NCBI RefSeq assembly: GCF_020520425.1
Contig: NC_079488.1
Span: 26,972,247-27,036,246, forward strand
Reading direction: 5' to 3'
Source of the DNA: Spinacia oleracea
Lineage: Eukaryota > Streptophyta > Magnoliopsida > Caryophyllales > Amaranthaceae
DNA: 64,000 nt
Part shown: positions 1-8,836 of the stretch, piece after piece
Position numbering within the stretch: the first letter of the stretch is position 1
Layout of the letters: each line of letters begins with the position of its first letter
Made by a program: the position numbers and the translations under genes
The notes under the pieces: generated by a model
Told to the model about the DNA's origin: nothing
What the model saw: only the letters and a program-made list of their open reading frames with translations
The model's database searches: none

Positions 1-12
1 TTTAAAGGGTTA

Positions 13-108
13 TTGCAGCGTACAATTTAATTGTTCCCTGCAAAAAAGTTTGTTGCAGCGTACATTTTAAAAGCCCCCTGCAATAGCTCGTTTTTATTGC
101 AGCGTACA
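13..108 (+). repeat. Left subterminal repeats of the CACTA element
   Basis: Three direct copies of TTGCAGCGTACA lie at 13-24, 53-64 and 97-108, each followed by a CCCTGCAA-like half copy. In the En/Spm family, arrays like this near the ends bind the TNPA-type transposase. They match the motif in the right-end array at 6170-6460. Confidence 0.8.
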
Positions 109-489
109 TGTTAAATCCCCTTCAATAACCCGGGTAAAAAAAGTTTCGCTGCAATATTCTTTTAAACTAATTCAAAACAAATTAGCATCTCTCGCGCTCA
201 ACTGAGCTCCCTTCTTCTCCCTTAACTTTCCCTGCGTCGTCCCCTCAAAAAAAAAACCTTTCCCTTCATCGTCAAACTAGCTTCTTCGTCGGTGGTTCTA
301 GCCTCCTCGCGAGTCGCCACCTATTAGCTTGCTTGGCCGTTGGTTCCAAGGGAAAACTTAGCTTGCTCGCGCCGGTGGTTTCAAGAAAGAAAGTTGCTCG
401 CGTCCTTTTTTCCGTCAACCTCTTCGCCGCGCCTAGTAATCTTCCCTGTCCCCTCTTTTAGGTTTGCTCAATTCGTTTATCTGATTTCC

Positions 490-690
490 GTTTTAAGAAT
501 TAGGGTTTGTTTAATTCGTTTTTAGGGTTCTGTGCGTTTGTTCAATTCTTTTTTAGGGTTTGTTCAATTCTTTTCTAGGGTTTGTTCAATTCGTTTTTTC
601 AATTCGTTTTTAGGGTTTAATTCGTTTGTTCAATTCGTTTTTAGGGTTTGTTCAATTTTTTTGTTCAATTTGTTTTTAGGGTTTTTAGAT
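490..690 (+). repeat. Telo-box minisatellite (TTAGGGTTTGTTCAATTCG units)
   Basis: About seven imperfect tandem units of roughly 20-24 bases, each with the plant telomere-like TTAGGGTTT followed by TTCAATTC. The repeat follows a CT-rich stretch (190-430) that looks like a plant 5' untranslated leader. AAACCCTA telo-boxes are common near transcription starts of plant genes, so this may be a captured leader or promoter. The source gene is unknown. The short reading frames here follow from the repeat and are unlikely to be genes. Confidence 0.6.
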
Positions 691-699
691 TGGGAAGGA

Positions 700-2400
700 A
701 CAGACACATCATGACTATACAGGAGACTATTTGAATTTATATGATGGGTTTTGGACCTTTTGGTTCTGTCGTTTATGTTAGAACATTTTGGTGCAGTTAC
801 TTTACCTTCATTACTGTTTAAAAACTATGCAAATCACTGGAGTCAGACAGTAGTACAGGTACCTGATTTTCTCCCTTTATGTGTGTTCTTGTTAACCACT
901 GATCTTATCCTCTATGGCTGTTAAATTTCAATGTAGTTTTCAAACACTTTACCTAATTTATTGTATGTGATAATGTTGTGATTAAAGGTGGAGATGATTC
1001 AAAGGCAAGGTTAGTTTGTAATTCTCACTTCTGCAGAAGTTATTTCCTGTATCTTATACCTCGTGTAGCTAATCACAATATATTGACAGCATTATTCACC
1101 CATTAGCCATTTAGCCCGTGACTTTCAGATAGGTGGTTGTAACTCTGATCACCTAGTGCAGTTACACCTTAAATCTTCTGAATTTGAGATGAGTAGTTAT
1201 ATGTTTTTTGTTATTTAGCTCATTACCTAGTTTTCTTTCATTGGTTTAGTTTTATCCATTTGTTATTGGATATGCAACACTTTACTTACCACGGGAAGTG
1301 TGTCATATTGTTATACTAGTAGTCTATTTTGTCCTTTTGGATCTTAACTCATCTTTTAAATCGTTCTTCCCCTTTCACATGGTTGGAAAGTTATCCTTGT
1401 CCGATGGTCCTAGTTTCTTGTCTCGATTTTAATTACTATGACTTTATAGTTTGGTCCTGCGGTTTCCTACGCTCATTTTGCATCAGTAGGCAAGAGTTTT
1501 TCTGGTGCCTCCCTCTTGCTAGATTTCGATATTATAGAGGAAATGGACCAAGCCTCTGATTAGTCCAGGACTTTTTTTCATTTGGTTTTTATTTTGGGTT
1601 GTCACCTATGGTTTGGTGCTTGTGACAAACTTGCATATGGAGAAGCATAATTTAGTTTAGCTTATACAAACTTAGGTTTTTACCTATTCAAACTTAGCTT
1701 GCTCGCAAACGTAGCTTCTGGTACCTATTAAAGTGTGGGAATGGTGTAGCTTATAGTTTGTTGTGTCTGTGCGGCTTAGTGTAGCTTCTGGTACTGGTGT
1801 GTGTTGTTTGTGGTTGTTGCAGCTGCTTGGTCTTAACAGACTGCATTTTTTTTGCCTATCTGCTCACACAAATCTTTAAGCATATCTATTGTGTTTGGTG
1901 CAGCTTCTGATTCTGGTCTGTGCAGTTTGTGTTTGCTGCATTTGCTTGATCTTTGCAGGTTGCTTTATCTGGCCAGCAGCTGATGCTTGTTAGGCTTGAC
2001 ACTGTGGTTGTGGCTTGTTGTTTGAAGGGTCTGCTGTGATGCTGCTGCTTGATCCTTTTTACTACTGGAAAAGCGAGAGAATACACAACCTTGCTTTCTG
2101 TGCGCACAGACCTGTACCTGTTGTTCAGTTGCTATTATGATCGTGGCTTGGCTATGTTGTTGTTCTGCTCGGTTTTAGCTGATGTCGTCAAGGCTCGTAG
2201 CTGCAGTGAATGTTGAGCGTTGCTAGCTTGGCCTATGCACTGCATTTTGCTTGTGCTCGTGAGCCCACCGGGCTGCTCTAGGGCAACAGCTACACGTATG
2301 ACAGTAGCTTTGTGCATGATGACTGGTGAAGCTTGTGCGATGACAATCAATGTCCTTTTGATTTAGGTTACATACTTAGTGCTTTACTCTCCCTACTTTT
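700..2400. other. CACTA interior without recognisable gene
   Basis: AT-rich sequence with several candidate splice sites and no protein similarity I can recognise in any frame. It could be introns or untranslated parts of captured genes. The open frames here are short and lack conserved motifs. Confidence 0.5.
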
Positions 2401-2412
2401 TTTTGTCTTTAG

Positions 2413-2498
2413 GTGGCTGAGTATTCAGGACTGCTTGTACAGCCTCATAAGGCCATAGTTGGAGCTAATGCTTTTAAGCATGAGAGTGAATTCACCAG
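2413..2498 (+). pseudogene. Captured exon of 2-isopropylmalate synthase (frameshifted fragment)
   Basis: A single exon preceded by a pyrimidine tract and AG (2411-2412) and followed by a GT donor at 2499. It translates to [20 protein letters not shown] and continues AFKHES. This is the strongly conserved [20 protein letters not shown] block of plant 2-isopropylmalate synthase, the committed enzyme of leucine synthesis in plastids. The expected GIHQ reads EFTR because one base is missing in the Gly-Ile codons (86 bases instead of 87). No other exon of the gene was found, so this is a dead fragment carried by the transposon. The methylthioalkylmalate synthase paralogue shares this block, but it is confined to Brassicales. 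Confidence 0.75.
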
Positions 2499-3677
2499 GT
2501 TTGTACTTTTAGCAACTCGTAAAATTCTTATTGACGCTGCACCTTTAACTATTGAGAATGTTGCCTATTTGAAGCCCATTTTTCTTGTTGCAAATGTTCT
2601 CATGGGCCGATTCTACCCAGTGTTTAGCATAAACTAGGTTGTTTACTTGTCTAAAATAAATTTTGGGTTCCTATTATGCCTGTGAAAGCTATGGAAAGAA
2701 ACTCCCCATGTTCTTCAAAGTATCCAGTAATATGCCACTCATTGAAATACTGAAGTTAACTCATTTTGTAATTTTCTTCTGTCATTCATATATAAATAAT
2801 TTACTTTCCAGTTGAGCTGGATTTCCATTATTTTACGGTGGTGTCAGTGATATGGAAATACTGAAACTAATTCAGCAGCTCTATAGTTTTCTCGCTTCCT
2901 TCTTTATTTCCCCGATGGTGGGAGGGTAGTGGACTGGTGGGTGGTTGTGTGTTAGCCAGCTATTCCCTTATTCCTTGAACTATCTGTGGTGTTTTAAACT
3001 TTTTGGGTTGCAGAATAGTCATGAATACTCTAATAAAGTTTAAAGTACCCCGTAATGGGTTCTGACTCTTCTGACTTCCAGTGGCGCAATCGTTATAATA
3101 CTTGTTTTGGTTGGCAGGAGCATGCCGAATTTTACTCTCAAATGATGATCCGTGGGGGTCTACGGTCGTCTATTGAACCAGACTCAAATACTGTTTGAAC
3201 TAAACTGGGAGTAATGCAACATTTTTGTTGTGGCTTTTTTGCGAGTGTAATTACAGGAATAAACTTCATAGAATGCATAAGAATAGCATAATAATGAGCC
3301 GTTTCCCTCCCAGCTGTGGAACTTTTTTGTAGCCTATTAGTTTCGGTACCTAGCAAGATATCTGTTGGACTTCAATATGATATGAGAAATGCTGATATAT
3401 ATTAGTGGAATAGGAAGATCTAAAGTTTAATCCAGTTCAAGTAGTTTCGGAAAAGTTTCTCTAATCACGACAGGATATGGGGATGTATAGTATGAACCTT
3501 TAAAAGTGGAAAATTAATAGTTGTGTTAGTTCGGGCCATGAAAGCTGGGATATTTGATGCTTACTTGTCTGAAGTTAACACGTTTATTTTTATTGTATTT
3601 TACTTTTGCATCCTGAACAATGTATATATAATTATATATACATTTAGTCTTAATTAGAATATTGTTAATTTTTCCAG
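2499..3677. other. Sequence between the two captured gene fragments
   Basis: AT-rich, intron-like or intergenic sequence joining the isopropylmalate synthase exon to the glyoxylate reductase exons. I see no coding similarity. The first exon of glyoxylate reductase (with its Gly-rich dinucleotide-binding start) is not present here. Confidence 0.5.
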
Positions 3678-4668
3678 TGTGATGAACTTGTGGAACATGG
3701 AGCTACTGTTGGAGAAACACCTACAGCTGTGGTCTGGAAGTGCAAGTATACGATTGCAATGTTGTCTGATCCCTCAGCCGCCATTTCGGTTCGTAAATTA
3801 GTTCTGAATGCTTTGTTAAATCTTGTTTTGGTATTCTTATTTATCCACAGCTTCATGATTCCTTAGGTTGCTTTTGATAAAGCCGGGGTCCTTGAGGAAA
3901 TCTGCAATGGGAAAGGCTATATTGATATGTCAACTGTCGATGCAGATACATCGGTAAAGATTAGTGAGGTTTGAACTTTGAAGTGTACTTCGTAACTTTT
4001 TTACTATAGTTTAAGTTCGTGTGACTTTGATATCTTCCTAAAAACTTTCAAACCTTCACGTTTTGCATTTGTTGGTGGTTTGATGTTCTTACTCACACCT
4101 TTCATGCTTTACATTGTATTACGGTTTCTGATGTAGGCTTGCCAATCACAATAATTCAAAATCTTTCATGCTTTACACTGTAATCTATGTAGTCAAATAA
4201 GCAAATTGAATAATTCAAAACCCTGGTCTGTTCATGCCATAATCATACTGTTGTATTATGTTGAGGTATCTTGGTAACTAACCAGAACACAACCAGTGAC
4301 TAACTCGCTATCTTATATGGATTTATGGTAACAAATAATAATGATAGAATTTCCTTAAAACCCAATCGTGGAGTGATCCTAGATCATAGTTGGTGCTTCG
4401 ATGCACTTTTTGTAATTGAAGCTGTGAGTTAAAATTCCATCTCCCAACAGTTTCACCTGATTGTTTACTAGACTGTGTTTTGGTTCACTCTTCATTTTCG
4501 AATATCTTTTTGCTTCAGTAGTCTTTCCTCTTTGAAACTCCAAATTTAATTTAATTTGATTTGCAGGGAGTTACATCCAAGGGTGTGAGATTTCTTGAAG
4601 GTCCTGTTTCCGGTAGCAAAAAGCCTGCGGAGGATGGTCAATTGATTATCCTAGCTGCTGGTGAGAAG
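3678..4668 (+). pseudogene. Captured three-exon fragment of glyoxylate/succinic semialdehyde reductase (GLYR-like)
   Basis: Three consecutive exons with intact AG/GT borders: 3678-3788 (37 codons, CDELVEHGATVGETPTAVVW and on), 3867-3968 (34 codons, with GKGYIDMSTVDADTS) and 4567-4668 (34 codons, with RFLEGPVSGSKKPAEDGQL). This is the middle of the NADPH-binding domain of plant glyoxylate reductase 1, a beta-hydroxyacid dehydrogenase that detoxifies glyoxylate and succinic semialdehyde. FLEGPVSGSKKPAEDGQ is the family substrate-binding signature. The first exon and all exons after the third are missing, so the C-terminal catalytic domain is absent. All three exons are in phase 0 with no stop, so capture looks fairly recent. 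The introns were kept, so capture was from DNA, not mRNA. Confidence 0.85.
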
Positions 4669-4790
4669 GTAAAAGATGAAAGTTTGTCATACATGTATCT
4701 TCTTTTGAAAACTACCAATTTGGCTTACTCCCATTACTCCCATCAAGATACATAGTATTTATTTATTTACTCAAAATTTTCTAGCACGCA

Positions 4791-5774
4791 GACATTTTCG
4801 CTCACAACTTGGAACTAACGAACTTTAGAACTCATTTCAAACTTATTACATGATTCATATGATTAGTTTTAACTTTCCAATACTTAATCCAATCTACTTA
4901 TGCACATTTGAGACTTGTTCGTTCGTTATAGGTCATATTTAGGCTAAAATGAGACATTTTCGCTCCCAACTATGAACTAACGAACCTAAGAACTCACTTC
5001 AAACTTTCTACATGATTCATATTATTAGTTTAAACTTTCCAAGACTCAATCCAATCTATTTATGCACATTTGAGACTTGTTCGGTCGTTATAGGTCATAT
5101 TTAGGCTAAAATGAGACATTTTTGCTCCCAACTTTGAACTAACGAACCTAAGAACTCACTTCAAACTTTCTACATGATTCATATGATTAGTTTAAACTTT
5201 CCAAGACTCAATCCAATCTATTTATTCACATTTGAGACTTGTTTGGCTGTTATAGGTCATATTTAGGCTAAAATGACATTTTCGCTCCCAACTTTGAACT
5301 AACGAACCTAAGGACTCACTTCCAACTTATTACATGATTAATATGATTAGTTTTAAGTTTCTAAGACTCAGTCCGATCGATTTATGTACATTTGAGACTT
5401 GTTTGGTGGTTATAGGTCATATTTAGGCTAAAGGCTAAAAGAAGGCATTTTCACTCCCAACTTTAAACTAAAGAACCTAAAGACTCATTTTTAAAACCTT
5501 TACATGATTAACATGATTAGTTTTAAGTTTCCAAGACTCCTTACAATCTATTTACGCACATTTAAGGCTCATTGGGTCGTTAATTCGTTATAGGTTATAT
5601 TTAGAGTAAAATGACCTTATCGTTTCCAACTTTGAACTAAAGAATTTAAGGACTTAATTGAAACTTATTACATGATTAATATGATTAGTTTGAAAGTTTT
5701 CAATACTCATTCCAATCTATTTATGCTCATTTAAGGTTCATTGGGGTCGTTATAGATCATTTTTAGACTAAAAT
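4791..5774. repeat. Tandem array of about six 160-169-base units
   Basis: Repeats begin near 4791, 4953, 5115, 5275, 5445 and 5613, giving periods of 162, 162, 160, about 170 and 168. Each unit starts GACATTTTCGCTCCCAACTT and ends near TAGGTCATATTTAGGCTAAA. The units at the left are more alike than those at the right. The array lies in what would be the intron after the third glyoxylate reductase exon. Confidence 0.85.
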
Positions 5775-6165
5775 GACATTTAATCTAATGCTCCCATCAA
5801 ATATTTGTTTTTGAAGGTATATACTCCGGGGAATGCGCCTTATGCTAGTGTGGAAATTGATGTGGTTTGTGAGCAATTGGCAAAGTTTTTACCAGCAAGT
5901 ATTTCTTATTGGCCTGAGCGCGCTTGGTCGAGTTGTTTGATATTAAAATGTATGCGTATATTGAAATTGGAAAGTACAAATATTTAAATGTAGTACCTGC
6001 ACTTTGGTTTTGGGATATATTAAATATATAAAACAATAGTTATTGTTTTTATATTTGTTATACAGGTTGCGATATTCTATTATTGTTGTGACAGGTTTCT
6101 ATATTTGGTGCAAGGCACTTTAGGTATCCCTAAACTAAATTAAAATTTTCCCGCCAAAAGTGCTT
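5775..6165. other. CACTA interior between tandem array and right subterminal repeats
   Basis: It holds an exon-like open stretch near 5818-5893 (reading VYTPGNAPYASVEIDVVCEQ) that I do not recognise, then AT-rich sequence like a 3' untranslated region. It may be a third captured fragment, but nothing here shows a family. Confidence 0.4.
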
Positions 6166-6167
6166 TG

Positions 6168-6497
6168 TTGCAGCGTACATATATATGTGTACGCTGCAAC
6201 AAGGGTGTAAATTTTGCAAAATTCCAGACTTGTTGCAGCGTACAAATAGATGTAAAAGGTGGGGTCTTTTGCAGCGTACACGAATTTGTACGCTCCAACA
6301 AGTCAAGTTTTTTGCCAAATTTTTGACACTTGTTGCAGCGTACATGCATATGTACGCTGCAAAAAAGTACTTTTCGCAGCGAACATTGTACGCTGCAACA
6401 AGTTCCGACTTGTTGCAGGCCCCCCAGTTGCAGCATACGATGTACGCTGCAACAGGGGTCTAAAAGCCCGCTGCAATAAGGGTTTTTTCTACTAGTG
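6168..6497 (-). repeat. Right subterminal array and terminus of the CACTA element
   Basis: Five head-to-head pairs of the subterminal motif (TTGCAGCGTACA then its complement TGTACGCTGCAA) lie near 6171-6201, 6270-6299, 6333-6362, 6375-6401 and 6428-6454, each pair separated by only a few bases, so each can form a hairpin. The terminal CACTAGTAG is at 6489-6497, read on the minus strand. The arrangement fits transposase-binding sites of En/Spm-type elements. Confidence 0.85.
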
Positions 6498-7412
6498 CAA
6501 GAACCTTATTGATATAAGTGCTTTGACTAAGTCCAATCATCCTTTTAGATCTATCTCTGTAAATCTTGATGCCCAATATGTACTGTGCTTCTCCTAGATA
6601 CTTCATCGAAAAACATTTCCCAAGCCAAATCTTGACAGAGTTCAACATAGGAATGTCATTTCCAATAAGTAATATGTCGTCGACATATAATACTAGAAAA
6701 GCAATTTTGCTCCCACTGACCTTCTTGTATACACAAGATTCGTCTGCGTTCTTGATGAAACCAAAGTCACTGACTGCTTCATCAAAACGTATATTCCAGC
6801 TCCTGGATGCCTGCTTCAATCCGTAGATTGATTTCTTTAGCTTGCATACCTTTTTAGCATTATTTGGATCCTCAAAACCCTCAGGCTGTGTCATAAACAC
6901 AGTTTCTGTTAAAACATCGTTTAAGAAAGCGGTTTTGACATCCATCTGCCATATTTCGTAATCGTAATATGCAACGATTGCTAACATTATCCGAATAGAC
7001 TTTAGCATTGCAACTGGTGAAAAAGTTTCATCGTAATCCACACCGTGGACTTGCCTGTAACCTTTTGCAACCAATCTAGCTTTGAAAACTTCTAGTTTCC
7101 CATCCTTGTCCTTTTTCAGTTTGAAAACCCATTTGCTTCCAATGGCTTGGTATCCATCTGGCAAATCGACCAAATCCCAAACTTGGTTTTCAGACATGGA
7201 GTCTAATTCAGATTGCATGGCTTCTTGCCATTGTTTGGAGCTAGGGCTCGTCATAGCTTGTTTGTAAGTCGCAGGTTCATCACTTTCAAGTAATAGAACA
7301 TCATAGCTCTCGTTCGTCAAAATACCTAAGTACCTTTTCGGTTGAGATCTATATCTCTGCGATCTACGCGGGGTTACATCTCTAGATTGTCTATGATTCT
7401 CACCAGAAACTT
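6498..7412 (-). pseudogene. Reverse transcriptase part of copia element A pol, truncated by insertions on both sides
   Basis: The minus-strand frame shows the copia reverse transcriptase in order: WQEAMQSELDSM, WVFKLKKDKDG, FKARLVAKGYRQVHGVDYDE, WQMDVKTAFLND, MTQPEGFEDP, KKSIYGLKQASRSWN, the catalytic LYVDDILLIGND and LGIKIYRDRSKRMIGLSQST. It stops at NKVLA, where the CACTA terminus begins. The N-terminal side starts inside VSGENHRQSRD, where element C is inserted. No stop occurs within this segment. The other half of the same polyprotein is at 17765-19991. It is not functional in this state. Confidence 0.9.
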
Positions 7413-7417
7413 CTAAA
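7413..7417. other. Target site duplication CTAAA, left copy (element C)
   Basis: CTAAA directly precedes the TGAAGG start of the 5' LTR of element C and is repeated at 17760-17764 directly after its 3' LTR. Confidence 0.9.
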
Positions 7418-7729
7418 TGAAGGAAATAATGCCCTTGGTCCAAGTATGCATTCTATGTTAAGTCTAATAAGTGCGGTTCAGTATTAATTAACAAGTTAAT
7501 AATTCAGTGAGATCAAATGAGCTGAATGCCTAGCTAGAGGCCGCTTCAGTTCAAGTGGAATTAATTATATTAATCCACAGCTTACTCTTGACTGAACCCG
7601 TAGGTTCACACAAATAGTACGTAAACGGATCAAATATTTAATGGCATTAAATACTCCATCTATGGATATTCGGAATCGACGGATCTTGGTTTCAGTGGGA
7701 GCTAAGATCGTCACAGGCAAGAAATGAAT

Positions 7730-8045
7730 ACTCCGGAAACGATGATATTGCCGGAAACGGAAATATGGATCGTATCGGAAATATAAATATTATCCAAGTC
7801 GTAGATGTTGCCGGAAACGGAAACATGGTACGTATCGGAAAATATTATCGGAAATGGAAATATTGCCGAAATCGGAAATATTGCCGGAAACGGAAATATT
7901 GTCAGAATCGGAAATATTATCGGAATCGGAAAATAATTCCGGAAACGAAAATATTAAATATTTGTTCGAAACGGAAATTAATTCCGGAATCGGAAATATT
8001 AAATATTGTTCGTATCGGAAATGAATTCCGGAATCGGGAAATTAA
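7730..8045 (+). repeat. CCGGAAACGGAAATATT-type repeat block in the LTR
   Basis: More than fifteen short imperfect units built on CGGAAA and GGAAATATT occur in the first half of the LTR. The same block occurs at about 16670-16985 (3' LTR) and, inverted, at about 24385-24695 (5' LTR of element A). Short U3 repeats often act as transcription enhancers in plant retrotransposons; that role is inferred. Confidence 0.75.
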
Positions 8046-8452
8046 TCGGAAACGTATCGTACGAATTAGCATCGGACGAGGCCTGCCAGACGAAGGCCCA
8101 GCACGAAGCCGGGCCATCGCCCAGCAAGCCAGCGCGCCACAACGCACCATCCAAGGCTGCGCCAGGCCCACCGCAAGGCAGGCCCAGCGCGCGCCAAGGC
8201 TGCGGCAGCGTGTGGGCCTCGTGGCAATGGGCTGCGAGCTCGCGGGCTGCGCGCGCGCGCATGGCGCCCCTCGTGGGCTGCTGTGCGTGCGTGTGTGCGT
8301 TTGTGTGCTATACGAATCCTAAAGCTATCAGGTTTCGACATATGATTAAATTCCTAAACCTAAAAGGATGAATTAATTAAATAAGAATTCTATTAGGATT
8401 CTAGTTTAATTAATTCGTATCCTAATAGGATTCCAGTTCCTTTTCCATACCT

Positions 8453-8461
8453 CTATAAATA
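8453..8461 (+). promoter_or_regulatory. TATA box of the 5' LTR (element C)
   Basis: CTATAAATA lies about 370 bases before the end of the LTR, which is where a U3/R promoter is expected. The same motif is at 17391-17399 in the 3' LTR and on the minus strand at 23967-23975 in the LTR of element A. Confidence 0.6.
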
Positions 8462-8822
8462 GGTGCCTAGGGTCATAATTTATATATATAATCGAGTATT
8501 CAAGTATTCAAAGTGATTTTTGAGAGCAAAAATTCAGTCTTATAATTGCCTACAATAGCCGAAAATTCTAAGTACCTTAAGGGCGATCCTAGTTGGTCAA
8601 GCTTAAGGCGGATCCGGACGTGCTGTGGACTATCTACGGAGGGACGACACTTGGAGTCCTAAAGACTTGTTCTTGTTCGGTTCGGGCGCAGCTAGGGAGC
8701 GCACGCAACAAAGTGTATGCATCTAAACTATGCTAAATGATTATGTGTAAATAATATGCTTTCCCGGCTTTATGGTTTTTCCGCATGATTTATGTTTTGT
8801 CATATGAATCATAACCTAACAG

Positions 8823-8836
8823 TGGTATCACGAGCC
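8823..8836 (+). other. Primer binding site of element C (initiator tRNA-Met type)
   Basis: TGGTATCACGAGCC starts one base after the LTR. It matches the complement of the 3' end of initiator tRNA-Met (TGGTATCAGAGCC) except for one extra C. Confidence 0.75.

Larger units (their letters stand above)
1..6497. mobile_element. CACTA (En/Spm-type) DNA transposon carrying captured gene fragments, left end outside window
   Basis: The right terminus reads CTACTAGTG at 6489-6497, which on the other strand is CACTAGTAG, the standard CACTA terminus. Just inside it (6170-6460) are many copies of the subterminal motif TTGCAGCGTACA and its complement. The same motif occurs in direct orientation at 13-24, 53-64 and 97-108, so the left subterminal region is at the window edge and the left terminus lies upstream. 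The element interrupts the reverse transcriptase reading frame of copia element A exactly at 6497/6498. No TNP2-like transposase is visible. The interior instead holds exon fragments of two unrelated host genes, so it is a non-autonomous, transduplicating element. The 3-base target duplication cannot be checked because the left flank is missing; its right copy would be CAA at 6498-6500. Confidence 0.85.
7418..8821 (+). repeat. 5' LTR of element C
   Basis: It is 1404 bases, starts TG and ends CA. It contains an AT-rich block of CGGAAATATT-type repeats (7730-8045), a GC-rich block (8080-8290) and a TATA box. By eye it differs from the 3' LTR at about 20 positions plus a 2-base indel in a GC dinucleotide run. 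Confidence 0.9.

Noticed and set aside
4791..5774. CRISPR-like array
   Set aside because: Units are long (about 160 bases) and directly adjacent without unique spacers; this is a tandem repeat in plant DNA.
6140..6463. Overlapping open frames of 70-98 codons on both strands at the right end of the CACTA element
   Set aside because: They are translations of the inverted subterminal repeat array; no protein motif and mirrored on both strands.
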